From assembly GCF_001941965.1 (NCBI RefSeq), contig NZ_MKZO01000010.1, positions 62,001-126,000 on the forward strand: a stretch of DNA of 64,000 nt. The letters are read 5' to 3'. Shown here piece by piece: positions 11,945-22,323 of this stretch. Position 1 is the stretch's first letter. Each line of letters opens with the position of its first letter. The stretch comes from Pseudomonas putida (GTDB lineage Bacteria; Pseudomonadota; Gammaproteobacteria; Pseudomonadales; Pseudomonadaceae). The notes beneath the pieces are model-generated. The model was not told where the DNA came from, did not search any database, and saw only the letters and a program-made list of their open reading frames with translations. The translations under genes and the position numbers were made by a program.

Positions 11945-12592
11945 TCAGTCGATTCCGCCCGCAAGGGTCGTCTGCTCAGCATAATCGAGGTGCTTGACCA
12001 GCTGTCCGCGCAGCCTTGCCCTTACCTCGGGGAGTTCGATAGGCCCGGCCTGGTCGCGCAGCTGGGTCATGGCCAGCCCCGCATACCCGCAGGGGTTGAT
12101 TCGGCGAAAAGGCGCAAGGTCCATGTCCACGTTCAGGGCCAGGCCATGAAAGGAACAGCCGTTGCGAATTCGCAGGCCGAGGGAGGCGATCTTCGCCCCG
12201 TCGACGTAAACGCCCGGCGCATCGGGCTTGGCTGCCGCTTGCACACCATAACTGGCGAGCAGCTCGATCAGGCAATGCTCCATGCGCGTGACCAGGTCGC
12301 GCACGCCGAAACCGAGACGGCGCACATCCAGCAGCAGGTAGGCGACCAACTGGCCGGGGCCATGATAGGTCACCTGGCCGCCGCGGTCGGTCTGCACCAC
12401 CGGGATGTCCCCCGGCACCAGCAGGTGCTCGGCCTTGCCGGCCTGGCCCTGGGTGAATACCGGAGGGTGCTCCACCAGCCAGATCTCGTCGCCATGGCCG
12501 GGCTTGCGCTCGGCAGTGAAGCGACGCATGGCTTCCAGGACCGGTTCGTACGGCAGCAGCCCGAGCTCGCGAAAGCCGATGCTCGAGGACAT
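11945..12592 (-). CDS. lipB: Octanoyl-[ACP]:protein N-octanoyltransferase
   Basis: LipB moves octanoate from acyl carrier protein to lipoyl domains, the step before LipA. The 215-residue product shows the active-site pair Lys134 ([10 protein letters not shown]) and Cys168 (RINPCGYAG), plus the signature [15 protein letters not shown] chose the ATG at 12592, which overlaps the previous stop as TGATG; an in-frame GTG directly before it (12595) is the alternative. It sits between ybeD and lipA. Confidence 0.95.
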   Translation of the reverse strand: MSSSIGFRELGLLPYEPVLEAMRRFTAERKPGHGDEIWLVEHPPVFTQGQAGKAEHLLVPGDIPVVQTDRGGQVTYHGPGQLVAYLLLDVRRLGFGVRDLVTRMEHCLIELLASYGVQAAAKPDAPGVYVDGAKIASLGLRIRNGCSFHGLALNVDMDLAPFRRINPCGYAGLAMTQLRDQAGPIELPEVRARLRGQLVKHLDYAEQTTLAGGID

Positions 12593-12867
12593 CACAGCAC
12601 CATGTGCACGAAACCGGTCGCGCGCAGGGCGCTGTTGATATCGCGCAATTGGTCTTCGCTGGTGGCTTCGATATGCAGTTGCACCGTGGTGTACTTGCCG
12701 GTGCTGCTCTGGCGCTCGGCCAGGGTCTTCAGATCGACCTTGGCATGCTTGCTCAGGATCTCGATCACGGTGTCCTTGAAATTGACCACGGTATCGCCGA
12801 TCACCTTGATGGCGTAGTCCGGGCAGGGAAACTCGATTTTTGGCGACTTGACGTCAGCTTCGCTCAT
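12592..12867 (-). CDS. ybeD: DUF493 family protein YbeD
   Basis: This 91-residue protein belongs to the YbeD/DUF493 family of ferredoxin-like ACT-fold proteins, found just upstream of lipB across gamma-proteobacteria. Family stretches [12 protein letters not shown] and [14 protein letters not shown] are present. Function is not established; the constant position suggests a role linked to lipoate or wall metabolism. Its stop overlaps the lipB start. Confidence 0.9.
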   Translation of the reverse strand: MSEADVKSPKIEFPCPDYAIKVIGDTVVNFKDTVIEILSKHAKVDLKTLAERQSSTGKYTTVQLHIEATSEDQLRDINSALRATGFVHMVL

Positions 12868-12902
12868 GGCAGTAACGGCCTCGTAAGCCGTGGCAGCAAC
12901 AA

Positions 12903-12926
12903 CGCCCCTGCGGGATGGCAGGGGCG
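12903..12926 (-). terminator. GC-rich hairpin after dacA
   Basis: Perfect 9-bp stem CGCCCCTGC/GCAGGGGCG with a 6-base loop, between the dacA stop and the ybeD start. On the minus strand it is followed by TTGTTG, a weak U-tract, so termination may be partial and allow read-through into ybeD-lipB-lipA. Confidence 0.6.
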
Positions 12927-12941
12927 TGGCAGGTCACGATA

Positions 12942-14102
12942 TCAGTTGAACAAACCGTAGAAGAACAGGCGGATGCTATCCCACACCCGACGGAAGAAAC
13001 CACCTTCCTCGACCGCGTCCAGCGCGATCAGATCGGCGCTGTGAACCACGCTGTCATCCAGTTTGACTTCCACTTTACCGATCACGTCACCTTTGGCGAT
13101 CGGCGCCATCAGTTGCGGGTTCATGGTCATGCTGGCAGCCAGTTTCTTCAATTGGCCTTTAGGCAAAGTCATGGTCAGGTCTTCGGCCAGACCGGCCTTG
13201 ACCTGGCTGGTGGTGCCTTTCCAGACCGGCGCCTGGGCCAGTTCGGTGCCCTTCTGGTAGAAGGTCTGGGTTTCGAAGAAGCGGAAGCCGTAGGTCAGCA
13301 GCTTCTGGGTCTCGGCAGCGCGGGACTGCTCGCTGTTGGTACCGAAGACCACGGCGATCAGGCGCATGCCGTCACGTACGGCGGAGGACACCATGCAGTA
13401 GCCGGCTTCCTCGGTGTGGCCGGTTTTCAGACCGTCGACGGTCTTGTCGCGCCACAGCAGCAGGTTGCGGTTCGGCTGCTTGATGTTGTTCCAGAAGAAC
13501 TCCTTCTGCGAGTAGATCGCGTAGTGCGCCGGGTCTTCGTGGATGATCGCGCGGGCCAGCAGGGCCATGTCGTGCGCCGAGGAGTAGTGCTCGGGGTTCG
13601 GCAGGCCGGTCGGGTTCATGAAGTGGCTGTTGCTCATGCCCAGGTCGGTGGCAGTCTTGTTCATCATGTCGGCGAAGGCGTCTTCGCTGCCGGCGATGTG
13701 CTCGGAGATCGCCACGCTGGCGTCGTTGCCGGACTGGATGATGATGCCGTGCAGCAGGTCGCTGACGCTGACCTGGGTGCCGACCTTGATGAACATCCGC
13801 GAACCGCCGGTACGCCAGGCGTTTTCACTGACGGTCACCGGGTCGTTCTCGCCGATCTGGCCGCGACGGATCTCCAGGGTGGCGATGTAGGCGGTCATCA
13901 GCTTGGTCAGGCTCGCCGGAGGCAGGCGCTGGTCGCCATTGTTCTCGACCAGGATGTTGCCGCTGGAGGCTTCCATGAGCACGTAGGACTTGGCTGCCAG
14001 TTGCGGCGGCGACGGCATCATCTGCTCGGCGGCGAAGGCGGCCGGGGCGATCAGCAGCGGAACAAGCAGGCAAAGGCGTTTGGCAAAGGTGGTGATGTTC
14101 AT
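12942..14102 (-). CDS. dacA: D-alanyl-D-alanine carboxypeptidase (PBP5/6 type)
   Basis: The product trims the terminal D-Ala from peptidoglycan pentapeptides in the periplasm. The 386-residue precursor has a Sec signal (MNITTFAKRLCLLVPLLIAP, cleaved after AFA). The penicillin-binding motifs are Ser64-Leu-Thr-Lys67, Ser124-Gly-Asn and Lys226-Thr-Gly, and the end is an amphipathic tail (RRVWDSIRLFFYGLF) that anchors it to the inner membrane. The start at 14102 gives the signal peptide directly; twelve further in-frame codons upstream are not needed. The gene is the P. aeruginosa dacC position; dacA and dacC are both in use. Confidence 0.95.
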   Translation of the reverse strand: MNITTFAKRLCLLVPLLIAPAAFAAEQMMPSPPQLAAKSYVLMEASSGNILVENNGDQRLPPASLTKLMTAYIATLEIRRGQIGENDPVTVSENAWRTGGSRMFIKVGTQVSVSDLLHGIIIQSGNDASVAISEHIAGSEDAFADMMNKTATDLGMSNSHFMNPTGLPNPEHYSSAHDMALLARAIIHEDPAHYAIYSQKEFFWNNIKQPNRNLLLWRDKTVDGLKTGHTEEAGYCMVSSAVRDGMRLIAVVFGTNSEQSRAAETQKLLTYGFRFFETQTFYQKGTELAQAPVWKGTTSQVKAGLAEDLTMTLPKGQLKKLAASMTMNPQLMAPIAKGDVIGKVEVKLDDSVVHSADLIALDAVEEGGFFRRVWDSIRLFFYGLFN

Positions 14103-14249
14103 CCGTCTCTCGAAATCGCTAATGGGCTCATGCCCCAAAGGGGCAAAACGTTAAAAAGGGCTGCGGCAAAGGGTCGCGCCCTGGAGCAAAACCGCCATTG
14201 TACATGGCTGTTCGCCCCCGCTACATGACAAACCGACCAGTCCCCCCGG

Positions 14250-15248
14250 TCAGTCCGCCGTCACTACCTTGGCCTGTCCAAGATTGGCCAGTCTTACGCT
14301 GTCCTGGGTCTGCTGGACCTCGCCCTGGCTGCGGATCGGGCCCAGACGCACGCGGTGCAGGGTCTGCTGGTTGCGCACGATGGAACTGATGAACACCGGC
14401 GCGCTGACCATGCCGCTCAACTTGGAGCGTAGCAACTCGGCGGCGTCCGGGTTGGCGAATGCACCGACCTGCAGGTAGGTACCACCATTGGCCGGGAGGC
14501 TGTTGCTGGCCACCTGCACCGGAACCACGGCGGCAGCGTGCTGCTGCGGCGGTGGCGTCCATTGCTCGACAGCGCCGGTGTTGGCCGGGATCGAGGTGGT
14601 CTGGGCGACCTGCGGTTCAGCCAGCACCATCGGCGCCTGGCGACCACGCTGGGCCCACCACTGCTGCGGGTCGATACCCTCGACGCGGACCCGGGCGGTG
14701 CCGGTTTCGGCATAACCGAGCTTCTTCGCCGCGGCGTAGGACAGGTCGATGATGCGGTCGGAATAGAACGGACCACGGTCGTTGACCCGCAGGATCACGC
14801 TGCGCCGGTTGTCCAGGTTGGTCACCTTGACGTAGGCCGGCAGCGGCAGGGTCTTGTGCGCCGCGCTCATGCCGTAGAGGTCATAGACCTCGCCGTTGGC
14901 GGTGTTCTGCCCGTGGAACTTGGTGCCGTACCAGGACGCGGTGCCCTCGGCCACGTAGTTGCGCGAGTCCGGGATCGGGTAGTAGGTCTTGCCCAGCACC
15001 GTGTACGGGTTGGCCTTGTAGTTGCCGGTGTGCACGGTCGGGGTGGCGTCGGGGATCTTCGACACGTCGACGTCCCACCACGGCGCGCCATCCTTGTGCG
15101 CCCGGTTGATGTCCAGGCCGGGCTGGGAGCGGATGGTGTTGCCGCTGCTGCTTTGCGTCGGGCGGCTGGAAGTACAGCTGACCAGCAGGGCACCAACGGC
15201 GATGCAACCCAGCAGCTTGAGGGATGTTGCGGAGAACAGTTCGCGCAT
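14250..15248 (-). CDS. rlpA: Septal-ring lytic transglycosylase RlpA (lipoprotein)
   Basis: RlpA cleaves glycan strands that lack stem peptides at the division septum. The 332-residue precursor has a lipoprotein signal ending LVSC (Cys25), and a double-psi beta-barrel (about 95-190) with GTASWYG, YGMSAAHKTLP and RVNDRGPF, including the catalytic-region His and Asp. A low-complexity linker precedes a SPOR domain (about 255-330) that binds denuded peptidoglycan. Its ATG overlaps the mltB stop (TAATG), so the pair is coupled. Confidence 0.95.
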   Translation of the reverse strand: MRELFSATSLKLLGCIAVGALLVSCTSSRPTQSSSGNTIRSQPGLDINRAHKDGAPWWDVDVSKIPDATPTVHTGNYKANPYTVLGKTYYPIPDSRNYVAEGTASWYGTKFHGQNTANGEVYDLYGMSAAHKTLPLPAYVKVTNLDNRRSVILRVNDRGPFYSDRIIDLSYAAAKKLGYAETGTARVRVEGIDPQQWWAQRGRQAPMVLAEPQVAQTTSIPANTGAVEQWTPPPQQHAAAVVPVQVASNSLPANGGTYLQVGAFANPDAAELLRSKLSGMVSAPVFISSIVRNQQTLHRVRLGPIRSQGEVQQTQDSVRLANLGQAKVVTAD

Positions 15249-16258
15249 TACCGGGCGCCCCTTGCCTGAACCAGCAGGTCTGAAAGTTGATGTACCGCCA
15301 TGGCGTACATCACGCTGCGGTTGTAGCGAGTGATCGCGTAGAAGTTCTTCAGGCCGAGCCAGTATTCGGGGCCATTATCGCCTTCGAGCCGGAAAGCGGT
15401 GACCGGCAGATCATCGCGCAGCGCATCATGACTCGACCAGCCCAGTGCCCGCAACTCCCCCACGGTCTTGACCGGTTCGATGCCCGGGCTGAGGCCCTCG
15501 TCGACCCGCTCGCCACGCACCATGGCGCGGCTTACCACCGGCTCGCCGGCGACCCAGCCGTGGCGCTTGAAGTAGCTGGCGACGCTGCCGATGGCATCGT
15601 CCGGGTTGTTCCAGATATTGATATGGCCGTCGCCGTCAAAGTCCACGGCATAGGCGCGGAAGCTGCTCGGCATGAACTGCGGCAGGCCCATGGCGCCGGC
15701 GTAGGAGCCTTTCAGGGTCAGCGGATCGACCTGCTCCTCGCGGGACAGCAGCAGGTATTCGCGCAGCTCCTTGCGGAAGAACGGCGCCCGCGGCGGGTAA
15801 TCGAAGGCCAGGGTCGACAGCGCGTCGATCACCCGGTAGTTACCGGTATTGCGGCCAAAGAAGGTCTCGACGCCGATGATCGACACGATCACCTGGGCCG
15901 GCACCCCGTATTCCTGCTCGGCACGGGCCAGGACGGCCTCGTGCTGGCGCCAGAAGTCCACGCCACGGGCGACCCGGGCATCGGTGAGGAACATCGGGCG
16001 ATATTCCTTCCACGGCTTGACCCGCTCCGCCGGGCGCGAGATGGCGTCGAGGATCGCCTGCTTGCGCTGCGCCTCGCGGAATACGCCCATCAACTGTTCG
16101 CCGGCAAAGCCGTAGTCGCGGGTCATCTCCCCGACGAATTCGGCCACCTGCGGCGAGCCGTCGTAGTCGCCGGCACTGGCCTGCTGGGCCCCGCCGAACA
16201 GACCCAGGAATCCCGCCAGGGGAACGTAACGGGCCATCCAGCCCCGTACTGCTTGCAT
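15248..16258 (-). CDS. mltB: Lytic murein transglycosylase B
   Basis: This MltB/SltB-type periplasmic lytic transglycosylase has 336 residues, with a signal peptide ending ASA near residue 29. Catalytic Glu131 lies in IIGVETFFGRNTGNYR; GAMGLPQFMPSSFR and DFDGDGHINIW are family hallmarks. There is no lipobox at this start, so it is probably soluble (like SltB1 of P. aeruginosa). The frame is open 12 codons further and would overlap rodA; MQAVRGW is preferred because it begins the signal peptide. Confidence 0.93.
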   Translation of the reverse strand: MQAVRGWMARYVPLAGFLGLFGGAQQASAGDYDGSPQVAEFVGEMTRDYGFAGEQLMGVFREAQRKQAILDAISRPAERVKPWKEYRPMFLTDARVARGVDFWRQHEAVLARAEQEYGVPAQVIVSIIGVETFFGRNTGNYRVIDALSTLAFDYPPRAPFFRKELREYLLLSREEQVDPLTLKGSYAGAMGLPQFMPSSFRAYAVDFDGDGHINIWNNPDDAIGSVASYFKRHGWVAGEPVVSRAMVRGERVDEGLSPGIEPVKTVGELRALGWSSHDALRDDLPVTAFRLEGDNGPEYWLGLKNFYAITRYNRSVMYAMAVHQLSDLLVQARGAR

Positions 16259-16275
16259 CGAGAAATTCACCTTGT

Positions 16276-17421
16276 TCAAACCTGCGCGATCCATTTGCGG
16301 TGGGTGTGGATCGACATAAGAACGCCAAACGCTGACAGCAGCGTCACCAGCGAAGTTCCGCCATAGCTAATGAAGGGCAGCGGAACCCCCACCACGGGCA
16401 GCAAACCGCTGACCATACCGATATTGACGAAGACGTAGACGAAGAAGGTCATGGTCAGGCTGCCAGCCAGCAGCTTGCCGAACAGGGTCTGGGCCTGGGC
16501 GGTAATCACCAGCCCGCGACCGATCAACAGCAGGTAGATCAGCAACAGCGCGCAGATGCCCACCAGGCCGAACTCCTCGCCCATGACCGCGATGATGAAG
16601 TCGGTGTGGCTTTCCGGGAGGAAGTCCAGGTGCGACTGGGTGCCCAGTAGCCAGCCCTTGCCGAACACCCCGCCGGAACCGATCGCGGCCTTGGACTGGA
16701 TGATGTTCCAGCCGGTGCCCAGCGGATCGCTTTCCGGGTCGAGGAAGGTCAGCACGCGCTGCTTCTGGTAGTCGTGCATGACGAAGAACCACATGGCCAC
16801 GGCCACCGGTACCGCCGCCGTGACCACGCTGATGATCCAGCGCCAGCGCAGGCCGCCCATGAACAGCACGAAGGCGCCGGAAGCGAGGATCAGCAAGGCG
16901 GTACCCAGGTCCGGCTGGCGGACGATGAGGATGAAGGGGATGCCGATCAGGATCAGGCTGATCAACACATGCTTCAGGTGCGGCGGCAGGGTGCGCTTGG
17001 ACAGGTACCAGGCGATGGTCGCCGGCATGATGATCTTGAGGAATTCCGAGGGCTGGAAGCGGATTACCCCGGGAATGTTGATCCAGCGCGTGGCGCCCAT
17101 GGCGTTGTGGCCCATGACGTCCACCACCACCAGCAGCAGCACCCCGACCACGTAGGCCAGCGGTACCCAGCGCGCCATGAAGCGCGGCTCCAGTTGGGCA
17201 ATGATGAACATCGAGACCAGGCCGATGCCGAACGACGAGGCCTGCTTGAGCAGCAGGTCCCAGTTCTTGCCACTGGCCGAGTACAGGACGAACAGGCTGC
17301 CGGCCGCGAGGGTCAGCAGCAGGACCAGCAACGGCCCGTCGATGTGGATGCGCTGCAGGAAGCTGGCGCGGCGGCGCATCACGTCCTCGCTGGAGAGCAT
17401 GCGGTCGAAATTACTCTTCAC
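16276..17421 (-). CDS. rodA: Rod-shape SEDS glycosyltransferase RodA
   Basis: RodA polymerises lipid II into glycan strands of the lateral wall, paired with PBP2. The 381-residue integral membrane protein has about ten hydrophobic segments. It also has the SEDS signatures ESHTDFIIAVMGEEFG (carrying the essential Asp) and GMVSGLLPVVGVPLPFISYGG. Its start overlaps the mrdA stop by four bases, coupling synthesis of the two partners. Confidence 0.97.
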   Translation of the reverse strand: MKSNFDRMLSSEDVMRRRASFLQRIHIDGPLLVLLLTLAAGSLFVLYSASGKNWDLLLKQASSFGIGLVSMFIIAQLEPRFMARWVPLAYVVGVLLLVVVDVMGHNAMGATRWINIPGVIRFQPSEFLKIIMPATIAWYLSKRTLPPHLKHVLISLILIGIPFILIVRQPDLGTALLILASGAFVLFMGGLRWRWIISVVTAAVPVAVAMWFFVMHDYQKQRVLTFLDPESDPLGTGWNIIQSKAAIGSGGVFGKGWLLGTQSHLDFLPESHTDFIIAVMGEEFGLVGICALLLIYLLLIGRGLVITAQAQTLFGKLLAGSLTMTFFVYVFVNIGMVSGLLPVVGVPLPFISYGGTSLVTLLSAFGVLMSIHTHRKWIAQV

Positions 17422-19310
17422 AGGGCCGATTCCTGGGCAACGGAGCCGCTAGGGGCGTATTCGGGTTTGAGCTGGCCGCTTTCATTCAGCAGCCAGGCGT
17501 CCATCACCTGGCGCAGGACCGGGGCGGCGACGCCGGAGCCGGACTCGCCGTTCTCGACCATTACCGAAATCACGATCTTCGGATCCTCGGCCGGGGCGAA
17601 GCCGACGAACAGGGCGTGGTCGCGGTGGCGCTCCTGGACCTTGCTGCGGTCGTACTTCTCGCCCTGCTTGATGGCCACGACCTGGGCCGTACCACTCTTG
17701 CCGGCGATGCGGTATTGCGCGCCGATGGCGGCCTTGCGCGCGGTACCCCGGGCGCCGTGCATCACCTGCTCCATGCCGTGGGTGACGCGGTTCCAGTCGG
17801 CCTTGTCGCGCAGGACGATATCTTCCATCGGGTTCGGGTCGACCGGCGGCTGGCCCTCGATGCTCTTGGCCAGGTGCGGGCGGTTCCATTTGCCCTTGCT
17901 GGCGATCAGCGCCGTGGCCTGGGCCAGTTGCAGCGGGGTGGCCTGCATGTAGCCCTGGCCGATGCCGAGGATCAGGGTCTCGCCGGGGAACCAGGCCTGG
18001 CGCCGGGTCGCGCGCTTCCACTCGCGGGATGGCATCAGGCCCGGCGACTCCTCGAACATGTCGAGGGCGACCTTCTGCCCGATACCGAAGCGGTTCATGT
18101 AGCTGGACAGCTTGTCGATGCCCATCTTGTGCGCAAGATCGTAGAAATAGGTGTCGTTGGAACGCATGATCGCCGTGTCGAGATCGACCCAGCCGTCACC
18201 AGTGCGGTTCCAGTTGCGGTATTTGTGATCGTAGTTGGGCAGTTGGTAGTAGCCCGGGTCGAATACCCGGGTGGACGGGGTCACGGCCCCGGAGTCCAGA
18301 CCGGCGATGGCCACCGCCGGCTTGATGGTCGAACCCGGCGGGTACAGGCCGCGCAGCACGCGGTTGAACAGCGGCCGGTCGATGGAATCGCGCAGTTCGG
18401 CATAGGCCTTGAAGCTGATGCCGGTGACGAACAGGTTCGGGTCGAAGCTCGGCTGGCTGACCATCGCCAGGACCTCGCCGGTCCGCGGGTCGAGCGCGAC
18501 GATAGCGCCACGACGACCGCCCAGGGCCTGCTCGGCCGCTTCCTGCAGCTTGATGTCCAGGCTCAGGACGATGTCCTTGCCGGGGATCGGGTCGGTGCGC
18601 TTGAGTACCCGCAGCACGCGGCCGCGGGCGTTGGTCTCGACTTCCTCGTAACCCACCTGGCCGTGCAGCTCGGGCTCGTAGAAACGCTCGATGCCGGTCT
18701 TGCCGATATGGTGGGTGCCGCTGTAGTTGACCGGGTCGAGGGTCTTCAGCTCTTTCTCGTTGATCCGTCCGACATAGCCGACCGAGTGCGCGAAATGCGC
18801 GCCCTGTGGATAATGCCGAACCAGTTGCGCCACCACTTCCACGCCGGGCAGGCGGAACTGGTTAACGGCGATCCGGGCGATCTGCTCTTCGTTCAGCTCG
18901 AACAGGATCGGCACCGGCTCGAACGGCCGGCGCCCCTGCTTCATGCGTTTTTCGAACAGCGCGCGATCATCCGGGGTCAGCTCCAGCACCTCGACGATCA
19001 CATCGAGCACCTGCTGCCAGTCGCCGGAGCGCTCGCGGGTCATGCTCAGGCTGAAGCTCGGCCGGTTGTCGGCGATGATCACGCCATTGCGGTCGAAGAT
19101 CAGCCCGCGGGTCGGCGGGATCGGCTGCACGTGCACCCGATTGTTCTCCGACAGCGTGGAGTGATAGTCGTACTGGATTACCTGCAGGTAGTACAGGCGG
19201 GCGATCAGCACACAAACCAGCAGCAGGATCGCCACCGCACCGACCACGACGCGGCTACGCACCAGACGGGCGTCTTTCTCGTGGTCCTTGAGGCGGATCG
19301 GCTGCGACAT
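17418..19310 (-). CDS. mrdA: Penicillin-binding protein 2 (transpeptidase)
   Basis: This class B PBP cross-links lateral-wall peptidoglycan and activates RodA. The 630-residue product has one N-terminal membrane helix (about 20-43), a dimerisation/pedestal domain (PTRGLIFDRNG), and a transpeptidase domain. Its motifs are Ser327-Thr-Ile-Lys330, Ser384-Asn-Asp and Lys538-Ser-Gly-Thr541. It lies 16 bases after rlmH and overlaps rodA. Confidence 0.97.
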   Translation of the reverse strand: MSQPIRLKDHEKDARLVRSRVVVGAVAILLLVCVLIARLYYLQVIQYDYHSTLSENNRVHVQPIPPTRGLIFDRNGVIIADNRPSFSLSMTRERSGDWQQVLDVIVEVLELTPDDRALFEKRMKQGRRPFEPVPILFELNEEQIARIAVNQFRLPGVEVVAQLVRHYPQGAHFAHSVGYVGRINEKELKTLDPVNYSGTHHIGKTGIERFYEPELHGQVGYEEVETNARGRVLRVLKRTDPIPGKDIVLSLDIKLQEAAEQALGGRRGAIVALDPRTGEVLAMVSQPSFDPNLFVTGISFKAYAELRDSIDRPLFNRVLRGLYPPGSTIKPAVAIAGLDSGAVTPSTRVFDPGYYQLPNYDHKYRNWNRTGDGWVDLDTAIMRSNDTYFYDLAHKMGIDKLSSYMNRFGIGQKVALDMFEESPGLMPSREWKRATRRQAWFPGETLILGIGQGYMQATPLQLAQATALIASKGKWNRPHLAKSIEGQPPVDPNPMEDIVLRDKADWNRVTHGMEQVMHGARGTARKAAIGAQYRIAGKSGTAQVVAIKQGEKYDRSKVQERHRDHALFVGFAPAEDPKIVISVMVENGESGSGVAAPVLRQVMDAWLLNESGQLKPEYAPSGSVAQESAL

Positions 19311-19326
19311 TGAAGAGGCTTACGGC

Positions 19327-19794
19327 TTATTTGTGATAAGGGTGCCCGGACAGAACCGTCCAGGCGCGATAAATCTGTTCGCCGATCAGAATCCGTACCA
19401 GGGGGTGCGGCAGGGTCAGCGGCGACAGCGACCAGCGCTGCTCGCTGCGCGCACAGACCTCCGGCGCCAGCCCTTCCGGGCCGCCGACCATGAGGTTGAC
19501 GGTGCGCGAGTCGAGGCGCCAGCGGTCCAGTTCGACCGCCAGTTGCTCGGTACTCCACGGCTTGCCATGGACCTCGAGGGTAACGATCCGTTCCCCGGGC
19601 TGGACCTTGGCCAGCATGGCCTCGCCCTCCTGACGGATCAGGCGGGCGACGTCGGCGTTCTTGCCCCGGGTGTTGAGCGGGATTTCCACCAGTTCCAGGG
19701 ACAGCTCCGACGGCAGGCGCTTGGCATATTCATGCCAGCCTTCCTCGACCCACTTGGGCATGCGCGAGCCGACCGCGATCAATCGCAGACGCAC
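19327..19794 (-). CDS. rlmH: 23S rRNA (pseudouridine-1915) N3-methyltransferase
   Basis: RlmH is a SPOUT methyltransferase acting on helix 69 of assembled 70S ribosomes. The 155-residue length is standard. The SAM-binding trefoil knot shows as [10 protein letters not shown] and the C-terminal [19 protein letters not shown]; the C-terminus GHPYHK is the conserved ending. It sits nine bases after rsfS. Confidence 0.96.
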   Translation of the reverse strand: MRLRLIAVGSRMPKWVEEGWHEYAKRLPSELSLELVEIPLNTRGKNADVARLIRQEGEAMLAKVQPGERIVTLEVHGKPWSTEQLAVELDRWRLDSRTVNLMVGGPEGLAPEVCARSEQRWSLSPLTLPHPLVRILIGEQIYRAWTVLSGHPYHK

Positions 19795-19803
19795 GACGCT
19801 ACC

Positions 19804-20226
19804 TCAGTCCTGGTCTTTGTTGAGCTTGGTGAAGTGCTCATGGGTGTTTTCCGGGCTGTGGTGCTTGCCATCGGCGGCACGGCTCTGCTCGGCACCCAGC
19901 CACAGGCGCTCCAGGTCGTAGAACTGGCGGGCAGCGGCGGTCATCATGTGCACGATGACGTCGTTCAGGTCGAGCAGGACCCAGTCGCTGTCGCCCTTGC
20001 CTTCTTCGCCCAGGGGCATCACGCCCTTCTGCTTGACGATCTCGCGGACCTTCTCGGCCATCGCGTTGATCTGCCGGTTGGAGGTCCCGGTGGCGATGAT
20101 CATGTAGTCGGTCAGGCTGTGCTTGGCGCGCACGTCGATAACCTGGATGTCCTGGGCCTTGACTTCTTCCAGGGCCAGTTTGGCCAGCTGGACCAGCTCT
20201 TCGCCGGTGATTTTCTGCTTGGTCAT
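19804..20226 (-). CDS. rsfS: Ribosomal silencing factor RsfS
   Basis: RsfS binds L14 on the 50S subunit and blocks subunit joining in stationary phase. The 140-residue product contains DIQVIDVRAKHSLTDYMIIATGTSNRQ and WVLLDLNDVIVHMM, the core of the family. The acidic/His-rich tail (ENTHEHFTKLNKDQD) is a pseudomonad extension. It is between nadD and rlmH as usual. Confidence 0.95.
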   Translation of the reverse strand: MTKQKITGEELVQLAKLALEEVKAQDIQVIDVRAKHSLTDYMIIATGTSNRQINAMAEKVREIVKQKGVMPLGEEGKGDSDWVLLDLNDVIVHMMTAAARQFYDLERLWLGAEQSRAADGKHHSPENTHEHFTKLNKDQD

Positions 20227-20277
20227 ATAAAACTCGTTTCAACTCATTGAAAGCGGCGCCCATGGGCGCCTGCCGTT

Positions 20278-20931
20278 CTACGCACGGTAAAGCCCGTGCG
20301 TCTCGATATAGGCCAGTACTGCGTCCGGCACCAGGAACCTCACCGACTTGCCGCTGGCCAGCTGCTGTCGGATCTGCGTGGCGGACACCGAAAGCGGTGT
20401 CTGCCAGACGAACGAAATGTTCCCCGCCGGGCCGGACATGGCGGTGGGATCGCTCTCGGAGCGCGCAGCCAGCAGGTTGCGCAGCTCGTCTGGGGGTTCT
20501 ACGTCGGCATCCGGGCGTTGCAGGACCAGGATGTGACAGTGTTTCAACAGCTCTTCCCAGCGGTGCCAGCCAGGCAGGCCGCAAAAGGCATCCCAGCCCA
20601 TCAGCAGGAAAAGCTGGTCGCTGGCGCCCAGTTCGGCGCGCAGCGACTCCAGGGTGTCGATGGTGTACGACGGCTTGTTTCGCGACAGCTCGCGGTCATC
20701 CACGCTCAGCCGCTCGACGCCCGCTACCGCACAACGCACCATCGCCAGGCGATCCTGCGCCGCCACCTGCGGGGTATCGCGGTGTGGCGGGCGGGCGTTG
20801 GGCAGCAGACGCAGCTCGTCCAGCTCCATGAACTCGGCTACTTCCAGCGCGCTGCGCAAGTGGCCGATGTGCACCGGGTCGAACGTGCCGCCAAGGATGC
20901 CGATCCGCCGGATCGCCGGGGCCTTGCTCAA
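20278..20931 (-). CDS. nadD: Nicotinate-nucleotide adenylyltransferase
   Basis: NadD joins nicotinate mononucleotide and ATP to form deamido-NAD in NAD synthesis. The 217-residue product has the nucleotidyltransferase motifs [13 protein letters not shown] at the N-terminus and SATQIRQ near the C-terminus. It starts four bases after the proA stop and precedes rsfS by about 50 bases. Confidence 0.96.
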   Translation of the reverse strand: MSKAPAIRRIGILGGTFDPVHIGHLRSALEVAEFMELDELRLLPNARPPHRDTPQVAAQDRLAMVRCAVAGVERLSVDDRELSRNKPSYTIDTLESLRAELGASDQLFLLMGWDAFCGLPGWHRWEELLKHCHILVLQRPDADVEPPDELRNLLAARSESDPTAMSGPAGNISFVWQTPLSVSATQIRQQLASGKSVRFLVPDAVLAYIETHGLYRA

Positions 20932-20935
20932 CGGA

Positions 20936-22204
20936 TCAGGACTCCTGGCCGCGCAGCTGGCCGTCGCCGACGACCACGTATTTCTCGCAGGTCAGGCCTT
21001 CCAGGCCGACCGGGCCGCGGGCATGCAGCTTGTCGGTGGAAATGCCGATTTCCGCGCCCAGACCGTACTCGAAGCCATCGGCGAAGCAGGTCGGGGTGTT
21101 GATCATCACCGAGGCAGAGTCCACTTCGGCAACGAAACGCCGGGCCAGGCCCTGGTGTTCGGTGACGATGGAGTCGGTGTGGTGCGAACCGTAGTGGTTG
21201 ATGTGCTCGATTGCCGCGTCGACGCCGTCGACGATGCGGATCGACAGGATCGCCGCCAGGTACTCGGTGTGCCAGTCTTCCTCGGTGGCGGGGTTGGCTT
21301 CGATGACCATGCGGGTGCGTTCGCAGCCGCGCAGTTCGACGCCTTTTTCCCGGAATTCACGGGCCATTTCCGGCAGGAACTCGGCAGCGACGCTCGAATC
21401 CACCAGCAGGGTTTCCATGGCGCCGCAGATACCGTAGCGGTAGGTCTTGGCGTTGAAGGCGATGCGCCGGGCCTTGTCCAGCTCGGCGTGCTCGCCGACG
21501 TAGACGTGGCAGATACCGTCCAGGTGCTTGATCACCGGGACGCGGGCATCACGGCTGATACGCTCGATCAGGCCCTTGCCGCCGCGCGGAACGATGACGT
21601 CGACGAACTCGGGCATGGTGATCAGCGCGCCCACGGCTTCGCGGTCGGTGACTTCCACCACCTGGACCACTGCCGCCGGCAGGCCGGCCTCGGCCAGGCC
21701 GCGCTGGATGCAGGCGGCGATGGCGCGATTGGAATGGATGGCCTCGGAGCCGCCACGCAGGATGGTGGCGTTGCCCGACTTCAGGCACAGGCTCGCGGCG
21801 TCGATGGTCACGTTCGGCCGCGACTCGTAGATGATCCCGATCACGCCAAGCGGCACGCGCATCTTGCCGACCTGGATGCCCGACGGCCGATAACTCATGT
21901 CGCGGATCGCACCCACCGGGTCCGGCAGGCTGGCGACCTGGCGCAGACCGACGATCATGCCGTCGATGCGTGCCGGGGTCAGGGCCAGGCGATCGAGCAT
22001 GGCCGGCTCGAGGCCGTTGGCCCGGCCGGCGGCCAGGTCCAGCTCGTTGGCTGCGGACAGTTCGGCGCGAGCGGCGTCCAGGGCGTTGGCGGCAGCGTGC
22101 AGCGCGCGGTTCTTCTGCGCGGTGCTGGCACGGCCGATGACGCGGGACGCCTCGCGGGCGGCGCGACCCAGGCGGGTCATGTAGTCAAGAACGGACTCAG
22201 TCAT
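20936..22204 (-). CDS. proA: Gamma-glutamyl phosphate reductase
   Basis: ProA reduces gamma-glutamyl phosphate to glutamate semialdehyde in proline synthesis. The 422-residue product is an aldehyde-dehydrogenase-fold enzyme with the active-site cysteine in [15 protein letters not shown], and the signature [17 protein letters not shown]. The start MTESVLDYM at 22204 fits the family; the frame is open 62 codons upstream into a REP pair and that part is not coding. It is the first gene of the proA-nadD-rsfS-rlmH-mrdA-rodA run. Confidence 0.97.
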   Translation of the reverse strand: MTESVLDYMTRLGRAAREASRVIGRASTAQKNRALHAAANALDAARAELSAANELDLAAGRANGLEPAMLDRLALTPARIDGMIVGLRQVASLPDPVGAIRDMSYRPSGIQVGKMRVPLGVIGIIYESRPNVTIDAASLCLKSGNATILRGGSEAIHSNRAIAACIQRGLAEAGLPAAVVQVVEVTDREAVGALITMPEFVDVIVPRGGKGLIERISRDARVPVIKHLDGICHVYVGEHAELDKARRIAFNAKTYRYGICGAMETLLVDSSVAAEFLPEMAREFREKGVELRGCERTRMVIEANPATEEDWHTEYLAAILSIRIVDGVDAAIEHINHYGSHHTDSIVTEHQGLARRFVAEVDSASVMINTPTCFADGFEYGLGAEIGISTDKLHARGPVGLEGLTCEKYVVVGDGQLRGQES

Positions 22205-22323
22205 GGGGCTCAGTGTCTTGGCGGAGGGGAAAATCGGACGAGTATAACTGTCATGGGGTTGTACGCCCAGCGGTGACAGTCGGATGGTAGGGGGCGAGTC
22301 ACAGATTTCCGCGCCAACATTGC